64,000 bases of DNA from NCBI RefSeq assembly GCF_019956415.1, contig NZ_JAHBDK010000014.1, positions 1 to 64,000 on the forward strand, given 5' to 3'. The DNA is from Pseudomonas sp. GL-B-19. GTDB taxonomy: Bacteria > Pseudomonadota > Gammaproteobacteria > Pseudomonadales > Pseudomonadaceae. The notes under the pieces were generated by a model. That model was not told the DNA's origin. It worked only from the letters and a program-made list of their open reading frames with translations, and did no database searches. The position numbers were made by a program, and so were the translations under genes. Below, in pieces: positions 7,710 to 17,947 of the stretch (positions are counted from its first letter, which is position 1; every line of letters starts with the position of its first letter).

Positions 7710-10427
7710 TCATGCGGCTGACTCAGAGAGGGTTCTATGTAATTTCGGGATCAGCTTCCTGGGCTTGGGCACCGGCTTCTCTACCGTATTCGCCACGACT
7801 TCCTGAGCCAACTCGGTCAGTCGCTGGGTCACACCCTCTGCTTCGCTTGGGGCATCTGCCAGGCTTTTCGCCCGCCCCAGTACGGCATCGATTGCTTCAA
7901 AAGGATCGACGCCGGTATTGACCAGTTTCATCACTTGACGTTGATGCACCGAGGCAAGTTCCTCCAGCTGGTTGTAGAACATTTTCTGCAGGGGCTCTGT
8001 GTAGCTCGTGATACTCGCCACTCCATTCTTTATTTTTTCGAGCACCTCTTTACCGCCGCTTAAAAGGTCCTGAGCGCCATTGACTACTTTCTTCGTGGTG
8101 TCCACGGCGGTGCTCAAGCCCTCTTTCAACTCCTGGGTATGCAGCGTTTGGGCAAGTTTTAAACCTTTCTTCAAGAAGTAATACCGCAGTAACGGCATCG
8201 CAATGGCACCGACCACCAGACCGACGACGGCGCCTATGCCTGTACCAACACCGGGAACTACACTTCCCAGCGCCGAGGTCACAGTGCTTCCCGCAATGGC
8301 CCCTTTGAGAATCGATTTGAAGCCATGTTTGGACTTCATGAATTTGCCCAGCGTCATGTTCTGTCGAACGTCGGCAATATCGGCGCCTTCGGGAACAAGT
8401 CCGTCGAATTCCTCCGCGAGATTGTGTAACTGGTCGGCGGCATTTTTGGCTTTGCCGAGAACGCCGATGAAATCTTTGGCCAGTTCAAACACAGCCTTGG
8501 TTGCGCCCGACTTGTCGATGTACAGAATCGGGTTGTTACCGACCATCCGATACAGATTCAACCCATCAACGGCTCCTTCGGGGTCCGGACTGATCCAGCG
8601 ATGCAACCAGCTCGCGTAATAGCGCAACCCGAAGTAGTGGAGTCCGCTGACATCCAGTTCCTTGCCTGAGTAGCGCAGGGTCTTGTAACTCGCGTCTATC
8701 AATGATTTTGCCGCCCACCAGGCGGTACCGCCGTAGGGGTAATACACTTCGGCGCTGATCAGGCCACCGAAGCGATCGAGTTCCAATGCGCAGGATCCGA
8801 GATGATCATCAAGGCTATAGCGCAGTTGGTCAGGGTGTTCATCCGTGACCCAGTGCAGGCAGCGCACGCTGCCGTAAGCGAGTGGCACACTGATAACGTG
8901 CAGTTGCTCGCCATTGCTGCGGGTGCGGATTTCCAGGTGTGGCAGGTAAATAACGGTCTGGCTGTGAGTGGCCATAGGGGTATGCGTCACATGATGTTTA
9001 CGGACCCTCTCGCCTTGACTGTACTGATACGTTTCGACGTCATCCGGCAGGTCATTGTCATGGACAACTAAAGTCACTTTCTCCAGTTGATCGCGGGCAT
9101 TCCACTGCAAGGGCTGGCCCGGTTGTAAACATAATAAGTTGCCAGACCTGTCGAACAGTTTCTCGATATCCGGTTCCGGTTGGTTTTCATCCCGGCGCAC
9201 GCCACGGTTGCTGGCGGGATCGATATACATCCGCTGAGTAAAGCAGTGCTGGTCGCGCAAATGGCGCAGTTCGATCAGGTTATTGCCCGAGTCGCACTCG
9301 TACTCTTCGGTGTAGTTATAGCGGGGGCCGGGATCGAGCGGGGTGATGACATCCGGCAAACCCGGCCGATTGTTGGGTATTTCACCCTCGAACCCGCTGG
9401 CGCTGATCAGTCGGTAGAGCGAGTCATAGCGGAAGTCGCGATGCCCCTCGACGCGCTGGTTGGCGAAGTACACCGTGGCCTGGGTGTGATCTTCGATGCG
9501 CAGGATGTTGCCCACCCGGTCATAGAAGTACTTGAAGTTCTGTTGCAGCCGTTCGCCGATCTTGCCGGCCTTCAGGGTGCAGAGGCGACCGTCGGCCGGG
9601 TCGTAAGTCCATTGGCTGACCACACCGTTGCCGGTGGTTTGCACCTTGATCTGGCCGGCAGCGTTGTACTGCGCATCCTCCAGCACACAGTGTTGCTCGC
9701 CATCCTCAAGTTGCAGAACGACTGCCTTGAGGCGTCCGGCACTATCGTAGTGAAAATGCTGATGATGTCCCCCTGCATCGATTTGCGTCAGCACCATGCC
9801 GAGGGGGCCATAAGTCCGGCCAGTGACGCAGGCGTTTGCATCGACAATCGTTCGGGTTTCGCGTCGCGGCTGACCGCGCAGGCTGAAGCTGCTCAGCTCG
9901 AGTCGGCCGGACGGATCGACGTGCGTGATCATCTGGCCCCGCAGGTTGAACGCGGGGTCGGCCGTTGCATCGGCATAGCTGAAGGTTTCGACATTCCGCT
10001 GAGCGTTTTCATCAATGGCCACAGCACGCAATTGATTATCGTAGCGAGTGCGCCAATGATGACCGCGCGGGTCCCAGCGTTGCAGTTCTTCGCCGGCCAG
10101 CCCCGTCAGGATCAGACGCCTGCCTGCGTCGACACTGTTGATCCTGATGGCCTCGCCAGAGAGGCGAAAGGCGTTGCTGAGATTTGGTTTGGGCAGCCTC
10201 GAATCCCATTGTTCGATCAGATGCCCGGCAGTGTTATAGACGTCTCGGGTGTTGAGTGATGCCACGTCACCCCCGGCTTTGCTGCGCAGGTAAACCACCT
10301 GACGCACCGGCAGCCCCCTGGCGTCAGTGGCTGTCAGACGTGGGGTGCCCCTATGGACGGCCGCGTTCACGTACTGGCACTCACAGGCCATGAGCCCGAG
10401 ACATGGAGCGAGTGGTCCTTGGTCCAT
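7710..10427 (-). CDS. TccC-like Tc toxin C subunit (RHS core, effector B)
   Basis: 905 residues from the ATG at 10427, whose first bases overlap the upstream stop codon (TGATG); a TTG just before it and an ATG at 10391 are alternatives. The RHS core of about 641 residues ends with DPEGAVDGLNLYRMVGNNP and IDKSG, the conserved cleavage region. The 264-residue C-terminal cargo differs from those of the two sister genes. It contains a glycine-zipper-like hydrophobic hairpin (GSVVPGVGTGIGAVVG, then LVVGAIAMPLLRYYF) and amphipathic helices, and ends in a basic Pro/Lys-rich tail. Its core is more divergent than those of the genes on either side, so it is an older or separately acquired paralogue. 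The cargo function is unknown. Confidence 0.85.
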   Translation of the reverse strand: MDQGPLAPCLGLMACECQYVNAAVHRGTPRLTATDARGLPVRQVVYLRSKAGGDVASLNTRDVYNTAGHLIEQWDSRLPKPNLSNAFRLSGEAIRINSVDAGRRLILTGLAGEELQRWDPRGHHWRTRYDNQLRAVAIDENAQRNVETFSYADATADPAFNLRGQMITHVDPSGRLELSSFSLRGQPRRETRTIVDANACVTGRTYGPLGMVLTQIDAGGHHQHFHYDSAGRLKAVVLQLEDGEQHCVLEDAQYNAAGQIKVQTTGNGVVSQWTYDPADGRLCTLKAGKIGERLQQNFKYFYDRVGNILRIEDHTQATVYFANQRVEGHRDFRYDSLYRLISASGFEGEIPNNRPGLPDVITPLDPGPRYNYTEEYECDSGNNLIELRHLRDQHCFTQRMYIDPASNRGVRRDENQPEPDIEKLFDRSGNLLCLQPGQPLQWNARDQLEKVTLVVHDNDLPDDVETYQYSQGERVRKHHVTHTPMATHSQTVIYLPHLEIRTRSNGEQLHVISVPLAYGSVRCLHWVTDEHPDQLRYSLDDHLGSCALELDRFGGLISAEVYYPYGGTAWWAAKSLIDASYKTLRYSGKELDVSGLHYFGLRYYASWLHRWISPDPEGAVDGLNLYRMVGNNPILYIDKSGATKAVFELAKDFIGVLGKAKNAADQLHNLAEEFDGLVPEGADIADVRQNMTLGKFMKSKHGFKSILKGAIAGSTVTSALGSVVPGVGTGIGAVVGLVVGAIAMPLLRYYFLKKGLKLAQTLHTQELKEGLSTAVDTTKKVVNGAQDLLSGGKEVLEKIKNGVASITSYTEPLQKMFYNQLEELASVHQRQVMKLVNTGVDPFEAIDAVLGRAKSLADAPSEAEGVTQRLTELAQEVVANTVEKPVPKPRKLIPKLHRTLSESAA

Positions 10428-13195
10428 CAAGCCGCTGCATGGGAGCTTTTTCCAACGCGTGCCTGCTTCAACAAAAACTGGTTATCCGTCGTTCTACTCT
10501 CTTTGTAGAGCGCCAGGCCGGCTTTGTTTCTGCGTATCAAGTCTTGCGTTCTTTCATGCTGTTGCGTCAATTCGCTGAGGCGAATCGGTTCCAGCAGGCT
10601 TCGAGGGGTCATGTGATTGACATTGGGAAGTACATCGGCAGGGTAAATGACATCAACGCCTACGACCTTGAAGGCGGCCACGGAATTGGCATAGCGTTGA
10701 TTCTCTGTGGATTCCCACTCATCCAGCATTGTCTCGATTTTGTTGATCTTGACCGGATCCAGCCCGTTATTGATGTCCTCGGCTTCCTGAACCCTTGAGC
10801 CCATTGCAAGGAAGGCTCCCACCCCTGGAACCACAGATCCGACCACGTTGTTGAAGAAAATATTGATGGCGCCGCCAAGCCAGTCGATCGGGTCTGAACT
10901 CGTGCCGAGACCCAGTCCATGGTCAATCGCCTTGATGGACATGGTTGATGTCTGTGGTATCAGCGGGCCTGTCAGCCGAGAAGTCGGAATCACAGACGGG
11001 CTCGTACGGCCTGCCATTTCACCCCCGAAGTTACCGACGGTAAGGCCACCGGAAAAAGGCATGACTTCTTGAGCATTGAGGCTGCCTGCCGACGTGTGTT
11101 GCGGCACCAGGCTGCCGAGGTTTTCGCCGGCATAGAAGCCGCCGGCAAAACCGATACCCGCATTGATGGATTCACCCACCAGGTTCTTCGCCAGCGATAG
11201 GGCAACGTTGGATTTATTGATGATGTTGTCGATTTGTCCCAGTGTTTGAGTGGCATGCCCTTCCAGGACCGAAATGAATCTTGAATAGTTGAGGATGACG
11301 TTTTCGGCTTTTTCCTCGCCGACGTGATCCACATAACGCAGCGGGTTGTTGCCCACAAACCCATAAAGGTTCAAACCATCCACAGCCCCTTGCGGATCAG
11401 CACTCACCCAACGCTGCAACCACGGCGCGTAGTAACGAGCGCCATAGTAATAAAGCCCGCATTCATCCATTTCCTTGCCCGAGTAACGGACCGTCTTGTA
11501 GCTGACCTCCAGCGCTGAATCCGCCGCTAGCCAGGCGGTGCCGCCAAACGGGTAATACCCTTCGTGGCTGATCAGACGGGCGTTTTGATCAAGTTCCATC
11601 AGGCTGGAACCCAAGTGATCGTCGAGGCTGTAGCGCAGTTGATCCTGATCGATACCGTCGGGTTTTTTGCTGACCCAATGCAGGCAACGCACGCTGCCAC
11701 GGCCGCCCGGCAGGGTGATGACGTGCAGTGCTTCACCGTTGTCGCGGGTACGGACTTCCAGCCCCGGCAGGTAAATCACCTGCTGAAAATGCCTCGTTGT
11801 AGACGTATGGGTTTCGTGGCGCTTGTAGACGCGCGTGCCCTGGCTGTAGCGAAAGGTTTCTTCATCGTTGGGCGCGCCGTCACGCGCAATCAGCGTCGCT
11901 ACGGCCAGTTGATCGCGGCTGTTCCAGTGCAGCGGCCTTCCGGGGGACGACGTCAGCTGATTGCCATGGTGGTCGAACACGCTGTCGAAATCGGGGGCGG
12001 GGTCGCCTGTTTTCCAGCGCACGCCCCGGTTGCTGGACGGGTCTATGAACATCTGGTGGGTATAGCCGTCCACCGCGCGTTCATGGATCAACTTGATCAG
12101 GTTGCCGCCGCCATCGTAGGCGTAGGTCTGTTTGTAGTTGAGACGGTTCCTGGGATCGCTCGGCATCGGACGGCCCGGCAGATCGGAGGTCGGCGCGGCG
12201 TCATGGCCGGTGGCGCTGGTCAGCTGATACAACGAGTCATAGGTAAACGCGCGATGGCCATCGATGAGCTGGTTTTTGAAGTACACCGGTTGAAACGCGA
12301 GATCGTCGATGCGTAACAGGTTGCCGACCCGGTCATAACCGTACTGAAAGTGCTGGAGCAGCTCCTGCCCGGGCACACCGGCGGCCAGGCTATCGAGCCG
12401 ACCATCGGCCTCATCGTACGTCCAGCGGCTGACCACCTGATTGCCGGCCCGTTGCTCAATGATCTGGCTGGCGGCGTTATACCGGGCGGCTGTCAGCACG
12501 GGCAGCCAACTCCCGGTGGGCGTGAGCCGCAGTCGAACCTGTTGCAGCTGCCCGGCGATGTCGTACTGCATCTGTTGCTGATGATCACCGGCATCGGTCT
12601 GGGTTAACAGCGCGCCGAGCGGGCTGTAAGTCCGCTGACTGGTAAAGGTGCCGACACCGGTGATCGTTCGGCTGTCGCGCAACGGTTGGCCGTGCAGGCT
12701 GAAGCTGTGGCGCTCAAGAGCGCCTGAGGGATCGACTTGCCTGATCATTCGTCCGCGCAGGTTGTGGTTCGGGTCATCGAGTGCGGTGGCGTAGGTAAAG
12801 AGGTCGACGGGGCCTTGATCGTTTTCTTCAAGCGTAATCACACGCAACTGGTCGTCGTAAGTGGTACGCCAATGATTGCCCCGTCCGTCCCAGCGTTGGC
12901 GTGTTTCACCGGCCAGCCCCGTCAGGCTCAGCCGTTTACCGGCATCGATGCTGTCGATCATGACGGGGGATTCGCCAAGACCATAGACCGACTTCAGGTT
13001 AGGGGTGGGTGTATCGGCCAGGCGCGGGTCCCGTTGCTCCACCTGGTGGCTGATCACGTCCCGGGTTTGCCGGGTGACGAGAGGTTCCAGGGCGCCATTG
13101 GCCACATTGCGCAAGTAAGCAATGTGGCGCACCGCCAGACCTCGCGCGTCATGGGACGTTATGGCGGGGGTGTTCCAGTGAGATGCGCCGGTCAT
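10427..13195 (-). CDS. TccC-like Tc toxin C subunit (RHS core, effector C)
   Basis: 922 residues. The ATG overlaps the stop codon of the B-subunit gene by 4 nt (ATGA), so translation is coupled. Residues 1-626 are an RHS core ending DPQGAVDGLNLYGFVGNNP and VDHVG. The 296-residue cargo has a Gly-rich N-terminal half (INAGIGFAGGFYAGENLG) and a hydrophobic segment near 770-800 that contains GSVVPGVGAFLAMG, an octamer (GSVVPGVG) shared with effector B. It then has a charged helical part ending in SSHAAA. No known enzymatic signature is evident to me. Parts of its core are almost identical at DNA level to those of the gene at 4946-7684. Confidence 0.86.
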   Translation of the reverse strand: MTGASHWNTPAITSHDARGLAVRHIAYLRNVANGALEPLVTRQTRDVISHQVEQRDPRLADTPTPNLKSVYGLGESPVMIDSIDAGKRLSLTGLAGETRQRWDGRGNHWRTTYDDQLRVITLEENDQGPVDLFTYATALDDPNHNLRGRMIRQVDPSGALERHSFSLHGQPLRDSRTITGVGTFTSQRTYSPLGALLTQTDAGDHQQQMQYDIAGQLQQVRLRLTPTGSWLPVLTAARYNAASQIIEQRAGNQVVSRWTYDEADGRLDSLAAGVPGQELLQHFQYGYDRVGNLLRIDDLAFQPVYFKNQLIDGHRAFTYDSLYQLTSATGHDAAPTSDLPGRPMPSDPRNRLNYKQTYAYDGGGNLIKLIHERAVDGYTHQMFIDPSSNRGVRWKTGDPAPDFDSVFDHHGNQLTSSPGRPLHWNSRDQLAVATLIARDGAPNDEETFRYSQGTRVYKRHETHTSTTRHFQQVIYLPGLEVRTRDNGEALHVITLPGGRGSVRCLHWVSKKPDGIDQDQLRYSLDDHLGSSLMELDQNARLISHEGYYPFGGTAWLAADSALEVSYKTVRYSGKEMDECGLYYYGARYYAPWLQRWVSADPQGAVDGLNLYGFVGNNPLRYVDHVGEEKAENVILNYSRFISVLEGHATQTLGQIDNIINKSNVALSLAKNLVGESINAGIGFAGGFYAGENLGSLVPQHTSAGSLNAQEVMPFSGGLTVGNFGGEMAGRTSPSVIPTSRLTGPLIPQTSTMSIKAIDHGLGLGTSSDPIDWLGGAINIFFNNVVGSVVPGVGAFLAMGSRVQEAEDINNGLDPVKINKIETMLDEWESTENQRYANSVAAFKVVGVDVIYPADVLPNVNHMTPRSLLEPIRLSELTQQHERTQDLIRRNKAGLALYKESRTTDNQFLLKQARVGKSSHAAA

Positions 13196-16100
13196 TGCAC
13201 GGCTGCCTTGCGTCGTTGCGCAGGCGGCTCAACGTGGGTGTCATTGAAGTCCAGGCTGGTTTTGTACCAGGGGTGGATTATTTCAAGCGCGACATCGCCT
13301 TTGGCATTGATGATCTTGATCAGGCGGCCGAGGACGTCATAAAAGCTCTTGTCGTGGTGACCGAACTGCCTGAAGGCGTGGTCATGGATGTAGCCGTAGG
13401 TGTTGGCGAAATAGGGACGATAGGTGCGAACGGGGAGCCCCTTGTTGTTGTATTCCACGCGTTCGCTGATGCGCCAGCGCCGATCGGCGTGCGCAACCTT
13501 TGGTTGACCGTTTTCAATCACCAGTTCGCCGTTTTCCACGAGATAGGCATCGCCGGGTTCAACCAGTTGTTGGGTTTGCAGGGGGCGTGCGAACCCATCG
13601 ATGATGCTCAGGATGATGTGGATTTGCTGTGGTGTCTGATCGTAATAGTCGCGGTCGGCGGTGAGGACGACGCTGTGCACCGGAATTCGTGGGACGCTCG
13701 GCAGCCGTTCCCACAATGCCTGCTCGGCCGGCGTCCGGGACTTGAGCCGGGCCAGTCGCCGCCGTGCGCCTGCACGTAGGTGAAGGCTTGGCAACACCCA
13801 ACCTTGCGCGCACCCATCGGTCAGCCAATCGGGTGTCTGCCGGACGGAAGGGGGGAGCTGGCCCATCCAGCTGAACAGATCCTTGCGCCAGGTACTGGCA
13901 GCGTTTTGCAGTGTCTCTTTTGGGGCGTCGATGGCCGTGCCGGCGCTGTCATCTTCGGGACGCTGATAGTCGGCGATGGGCAGGAAACCGGCGGGCAGGG
14001 CGGCTTCGGTGCCGTAATAGGTGACCGTGTGCGGGCCGGACGGATCGTAAAGGGCTTCTTCGACGTTGTCGTTGGCATCGATGATGCGTACCGGTTGCAG
14101 TGAGTGGTAGTCGATTTCAACGCTTGTGGTACAGCCATCCGGCAGCTCGACGCTGATGTTCATCAGGCTGTAGTCGTCGTACCGGGTCGTAGTGATCCCA
14201 TGGCTTTGTGTTTCGTTGAACTGCGTCACCTTATAAAAATGTTGAAGGTCGCCATACCTGGCAAAACTGTATTGGGCCGACCAAAGATTGCGCTGCTGGT
14301 CTTCCTCCTCGTCGGCCTCTTTGTCCGTACCCAGAAACAGCTTCATGGGCAGATAACCAATGTTCGCCAGTTCTTCCCGGATATCGATCGCAGGGCTGAC
14401 GTCGCCATAGACATCCAGCGCCGTCTTGTTCAATTGAGCGACTTCCAGTGGCCCCGCCAATGCTTCGAAGTCGGCAGTGCCGTCCGGCAGCCGCGTGCCG
14501 TCAGCCGTTTTGAGATAACACTGCACCGATTGCGAGGTCAGCTCTCGCTGAGCCACCCATTCGGGTGACTTGAACAGGTCACGAAACTGTTCATAGGCAA
14601 TGCCCTTTGGGCTAAGGCCCGCTGGAGCTGGTCCCTTGGGCAATACCAGGGCGCTACCGCGTTGCCGATATGGCAGGCCAAGCCTCCAGCCTTGCAGATT
14701 GGACAGGTGTATAAATTCGGCGCGGGTTTCGCTCAGGTAGTAGCTCTGTTGAGCCGGATCATGGGCGTCAATCCACCATTTGCGTTCGTCGACATCGTCA
14801 AACGGCGGCTCATCGTCCTCGGTCCTGCGCCGGGCATAACTGACCGTGATGCTGTGGTTTGTCAGTCCGAAGGCGTCCCGGTTCACGTTGATGACATGGC
14901 GGCACAGCGGGTCTTCGACGAAGCGCTCGTAGTGGTAACTGATGTTTTCCAATAGCGACGGCATCAGCACCGCATTGGGGTGGTGTTCACCGCGTTCACG
15001 CACTTGGCGCACGATGTATCGGGACTGTTCCACGAGGTACGGATTGGCCGGGACCGGGTCATCCGCCGCGTAAATTTCCATTCTCAGCACAGAGCCTGAC
15101 AGGGCGCGGGCGATTTCGTGCGCGGTGGCTTCATCGGCCGGCGTAATGAGTTCTTCGCACTCATCGCTCGGGTGATATCGACAAAAAAGCGTGTCGCCCA
15201 GCGGGTGTGCCTTGTCATCGCGATTGAAGTAACCATCGCGCGGCATATCGATGTGCCTGCCGGTATGAAACCAGGTGCAGACCAATGCCGGGGCAGTGAA
15301 GCTTTCGTCTTCGTCCGAGGCGGTTTCGCTGTCGGTTTGGTGCAGCCGTCCGAAGCCACGGAACTCTCGGTCCTGACTGTCGTACCAAGCCTCGAAATAG
15401 CTGAAAAACTGATTCAGGCAATTGCCGGTGATTTCGTCGCGTTGGGTTTGCTGACTGACGACTTGCATAGCGAAAGGCAAGTAACAAACGGGAAGGCGCT
15501 TGAACTTGAGCATTCGCTGTTTTTCGTCCAGCCAGTACTGCGCGGAACTTCGATACACCACCTCGGTGCTGCAACCCATGTTGTTATTGCTGGCGATCAT
15601 CAAATACGGTTTGGCGCTGACAAAATCATAGCGCCAGTGTTGGGGTTTGATGTGCGGTACGGTCAGGATCAGGCTGGTGCAGCCGAGCCCTTGGAGATCG
15701 GCGAGCGTGACCTGGCACAGGTTGTCGTAACGCACGCCTTCGGGCCAGGCAACCGGAATGGGAACCTGCTCAAAACCGTTGCCACCCCGGTTGAGGTAAA
15801 TTTCGAATCCGTCCGAATTCAGATAAATCAGCGCGGGGGCGCCGGAGCCGTTTACATCTGCGATCCGTACCCGTGCCGCGTCGAACGTGTCGTATTTGAA
15901 GGGCAGGGCACTCATGACAAACCCCGTACCGAAGTGCCCATGCCCCATGTTCGGCCAGCATTTGATTTCGTCGTGGCGAATGCGGCACAACTCGGTCATG
16001 TCGCTGCCCAGCAGATTGCCCAAAAACACCAGTTCGCTGCGTGAGTTGCTGATCAATGGCAAACGGTCATCAATCGGCTTATGAAGGACATCTTCGCCCC

Positions 16101-17706
16101 TGACAAAACCGTCTTCACGATTATTGGCGTAAAGGCGCACCGCGTTGGGGCCGATCAGCGCCAGGGAGCTGAGTCCGTTGCCCGTCAAATCACCCAACTG
16201 CGAAAGGACGTTGAAAAACTCCGCCGGGAACGCCGTGAATGGAATGAAGCTTGACCAGGTTTTATCCGGATTCAGCGTGTAGAAACCGCTCATGCCGGGC
16301 TGAGCAACGAGCCAGTCCAGGCGACCGTCACCGGTGAGGTCCATGAGCGCTTGATGCGCTTGCTGGTTGCGATCCGCGACCGGGATTTCGCCGAGCGCTG
16401 TCCACGGGCCATAGCTGATGTGATCGCCACCGGTCAGGTCACGCAGCGGCTCGCGGTAGTACCAGCATTGGTCATAACGACACAGGAAGCCCGGCAGACC
16501 TTCTGCGAACAGATCAACGCACTGATAGCGTTGACCTTCTTCGATGCCCGGCATGTTCTCGAATGGGAAGAACGGTGTCGGCTGTTTATTCAGTTCGAAA
16601 TCCGCATAGTCGAACTCCACCGGGGGCATGTTTTCCACGGTGCCGCTCGCGTCGTACGCCTGATAATGCGCCGCAGTGATTTGACTGTAAGACCAGGGCT
16701 CTGCGGTGACCGAGTACTCCAGTAGCAAGCGGCGGACCAACACTGGCTCATCACCCAGCAGCGGAAAATTGTGAAACATCAGCACTTGCTGGCAGAGACG
16801 GCGAGTGCCGACTTCAAAGCCCTGGCCATAGGACGAAAAGGGGTCGCTACGGGTCAGCCATGGCATAAGCGTCGGGCCGTCGTAGACAGGTTTTTCAGTC
16901 AGGTCCCGCGTGCGTTCGCCATAGTCGAACACCAGGTGAAAGTGCCATGAAGGCGGCGCAGATCTCAGTACGTTCCAGCCATACAAATGGCTGCTCGCCT
17001 CGAAGTTGCCATACAGCACCCGATGCAAGTACCGCTGGGCCCGGTAGTCATGCGGGTCAGGATCCTGGGTCGGGTCCTCCTGTTTGTACTCGTAACAGAT
17101 GTGCTCGCCGCGAGCGTTCATGCTTTCTTGCAGCAACCAGGCGACAACCCGGTTCGGGTCCTGTGGGTCAGCCTTGCGCGCGGTCTCTATCCTGCCGAAA
17201 AGGTGAAGGCTGCCATCGGCCCCATGCACCAGCCAGAAACCATCGGGGTTGGCTTCGCAGCGCCAGAATTCGACCACATCAAAGGAGCTTTCCACCCGCG
17301 GCCAATATTGCACCACGCTGTGAGCCCCGATGGGCAATCCTCTGTATTCGGATTCTTCTCTGGACTTGATCTTGCCTTCGCCATCGCGCTCGGCCATGAG
17401 CTGTTCGCCCGTTGGGCTGAGGAACACATCATCGTCAGTGTAGCGAGGCACCCCTTTGCTAGTCTGGCGGGTGATGGCGATGAGGTTCAAATGCCAACCG
17501 ACACCGTACGGTCCGTTTCCGGATTGGCTGCTATAGCTCAGAGAGAGCTGAGGGTCCCAGCCGCGGCCGGGCGAAAAAGGCAGTGACAGTACAAATGAAG
17601 CGCCTCCGCTCAGACCCACCTTGCCCCAGCTTTTACCGATGGTGGCGATGGATGCACTTTTGGCGATAGAGGGTTCAGTGATGCTCAGGGACGCTTGGTC
17701 TTGCAT
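13192..17706 (-). CDS. Tc toxin B subunit (TcaC/TcdB-like, SpvB N-terminus)
   Basis: 1504 residues from the ATG at 17706, preceded by AGGA at good spacing. An in-frame ATG at 17790 would add 28 residues but starts 6 bp from the palindrome, so I prefer the downstream one. The N-terminal SpvB-type domain starts at LSGGASFVLSLPFSPGRG and continues through LSLSYSSQSGNGPYGVGW. Central FG-GAP/VCBS-like propeller repeats follow (DLTGDGRLDWL, DLTGNGLSSLALIG, DVNGSGAPALIYLNSDG), then the TcdB middle/C-terminal region (DPLCRHVINVNRDAFGLT). In Tc toxins this subunit makes the cocoon with TccC and docks it on the TcA pore through the propeller. It is the first gene of the B/C operon. It lacks a signal peptide, as usual. 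Confidence 0.9.
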   Translation of the reverse strand: MQDQASLSITEPSIAKSASIATIGKSWGKVGLSGGASFVLSLPFSPGRGWDPQLSLSYSSQSGNGPYGVGWHLNLIAITRQTSKGVPRYTDDDVFLSPTGEQLMAERDGEGKIKSREESEYRGLPIGAHSVVQYWPRVESSFDVVEFWRCEANPDGFWLVHGADGSLHLFGRIETARKADPQDPNRVVAWLLQESMNARGEHICYEYKQEDPTQDPDPHDYRAQRYLHRVLYGNFEASSHLYGWNVLRSAPPSWHFHLVFDYGERTRDLTEKPVYDGPTLMPWLTRSDPFSSYGQGFEVGTRRLCQQVLMFHNFPLLGDEPVLVRRLLLEYSVTAEPWSYSQITAAHYQAYDASGTVENMPPVEFDYADFELNKQPTPFFPFENMPGIEEGQRYQCVDLFAEGLPGFLCRYDQCWYYREPLRDLTGGDHISYGPWTALGEIPVADRNQQAHQALMDLTGDGRLDWLVAQPGMSGFYTLNPDKTWSSFIPFTAFPAEFFNVLSQLGDLTGNGLSSLALIGPNAVRLYANNREDGFVRGEDVLHKPIDDRLPLISNSRSELVFLGNLLGSDMTELCRIRHDEIKCWPNMGHGHFGTGFVMSALPFKYDTFDAARVRIADVNGSGAPALIYLNSDGFEIYLNRGGNGFEQVPIPVAWPEGVRYDNLCQVTLADLQGLGCTSLILTVPHIKPQHWRYDFVSAKPYLMIASNNNMGCSTEVVYRSSAQYWLDEKQRMLKFKRLPVCYLPFAMQVVSQQTQRDEITGNCLNQFFSYFEAWYDSQDREFRGFGRLHQTDSETASDEDESFTAPALVCTWFHTGRHIDMPRDGYFNRDDKAHPLGDTLFCRYHPSDECEELITPADEATAHEIARALSGSVLRMEIYAADDPVPANPYLVEQSRYIVRQVRERGEHHPNAVLMPSLLENISYHYERFVEDPLCRHVINVNRDAFGLTNHSITVSYARRRTEDDEPPFDDVDERKWWIDAHDPAQQSYYLSETRAEFIHLSNLQGWRLGLPYRQRGSALVLPKGPAPAGLSPKGIAYEQFRDLFKSPEWVAQRELTSQSVQCYLKTADGTRLPDGTADFEALAGPLEVAQLNKTALDVYGDVSPAIDIREELANIGYLPMKLFLGTDKEADEEEDQQRNLWSAQYSFARYGDLQHFYKVTQFNETQSHGITTTRYDDYSLMNISVELPDGCTTSVEIDYHSLQPVRIIDANDNVEEALYDPSGPHTVTYYGTEAALPAGFLPIADYQRPEDDSAGTAIDAPKETLQNAASTWRKDLFSWMGQLPPSVRQTPDWLTDGCAQGWVLPSLHLRAGARRRLARLKSRTPAEQALWERLPSVPRIPVHSVVLTADRDYYDQTPQQIHIILSIIDGFARPLQTQQLVEPGDAYLVENGELVIENGQPKVAHADRRWRISERVEYNNKGLPVRTYRPYFANTYGYIHDHAFRQFGHHDKSFYDVLGRLIKIINAKGDVALEIIHPWYKTSLDFNDTHVEPPAQRRKAAVQ

Positions 17707-17795
17707 GGGGCTGATCCTGTGTTTGGCCTGGCGCTCGCCCGTAACTACGGTGTCGCTGGATGGATCAGACGCTAACAAGATGAGCGCCATTCGTA

Positions 17796-17815
17796 ACCTG
17801 TCAGATCTGACAGGT
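17796..17815. promoter_or_regulatory. Perfect 20-bp palindrome, candidate operator of the TcB/TccC operon
   Basis: ACCTGTCAGATCTGACAGGT is its own reverse complement and lies 90 bp before the chosen start of the B-subunit gene. Its layout, 8-bp arm, 4-bp spacer, 8-bp arm with core CTGTCA/TGACAG, recurs upstream of the two other Tc transcription units at 26366 and 29605. Confidence 0.7.
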
Positions 17816-17885
17816 CAGGCGGGGAGTTCTAGACCGAGTAGTTGTAAACACTTCGGTTTTAATGCCATGGGCATTATTTTTTGCG

Positions 17886-17926
17886 CAAAAAAAACGGCCG
17901 GGGCGTCTATTCAGACACCCCGGCCG
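17886..17926 (-). terminator. Rho-independent terminator of the fumarase gene
   Basis: A 14-bp stem with one mismatch (17895-17908 with 17913-17926) is followed on the minus strand by eight T residues. It begins 22 bp after the fumarase stop codon. The plus strand also shows a short T-run. Confidence 0.88.
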
Positions 17927-17947
17927 CTTTTTAGCCCGCTAAAGCGC

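Noticed and set aside
17707..17790. 28-codon N-terminal extension of the TcB subunit
   Set aside because: It would start 6 bp from the palindrome with no good Shine-Dalgarno, while the ATG at 17706 has AGGA at proper spacing.
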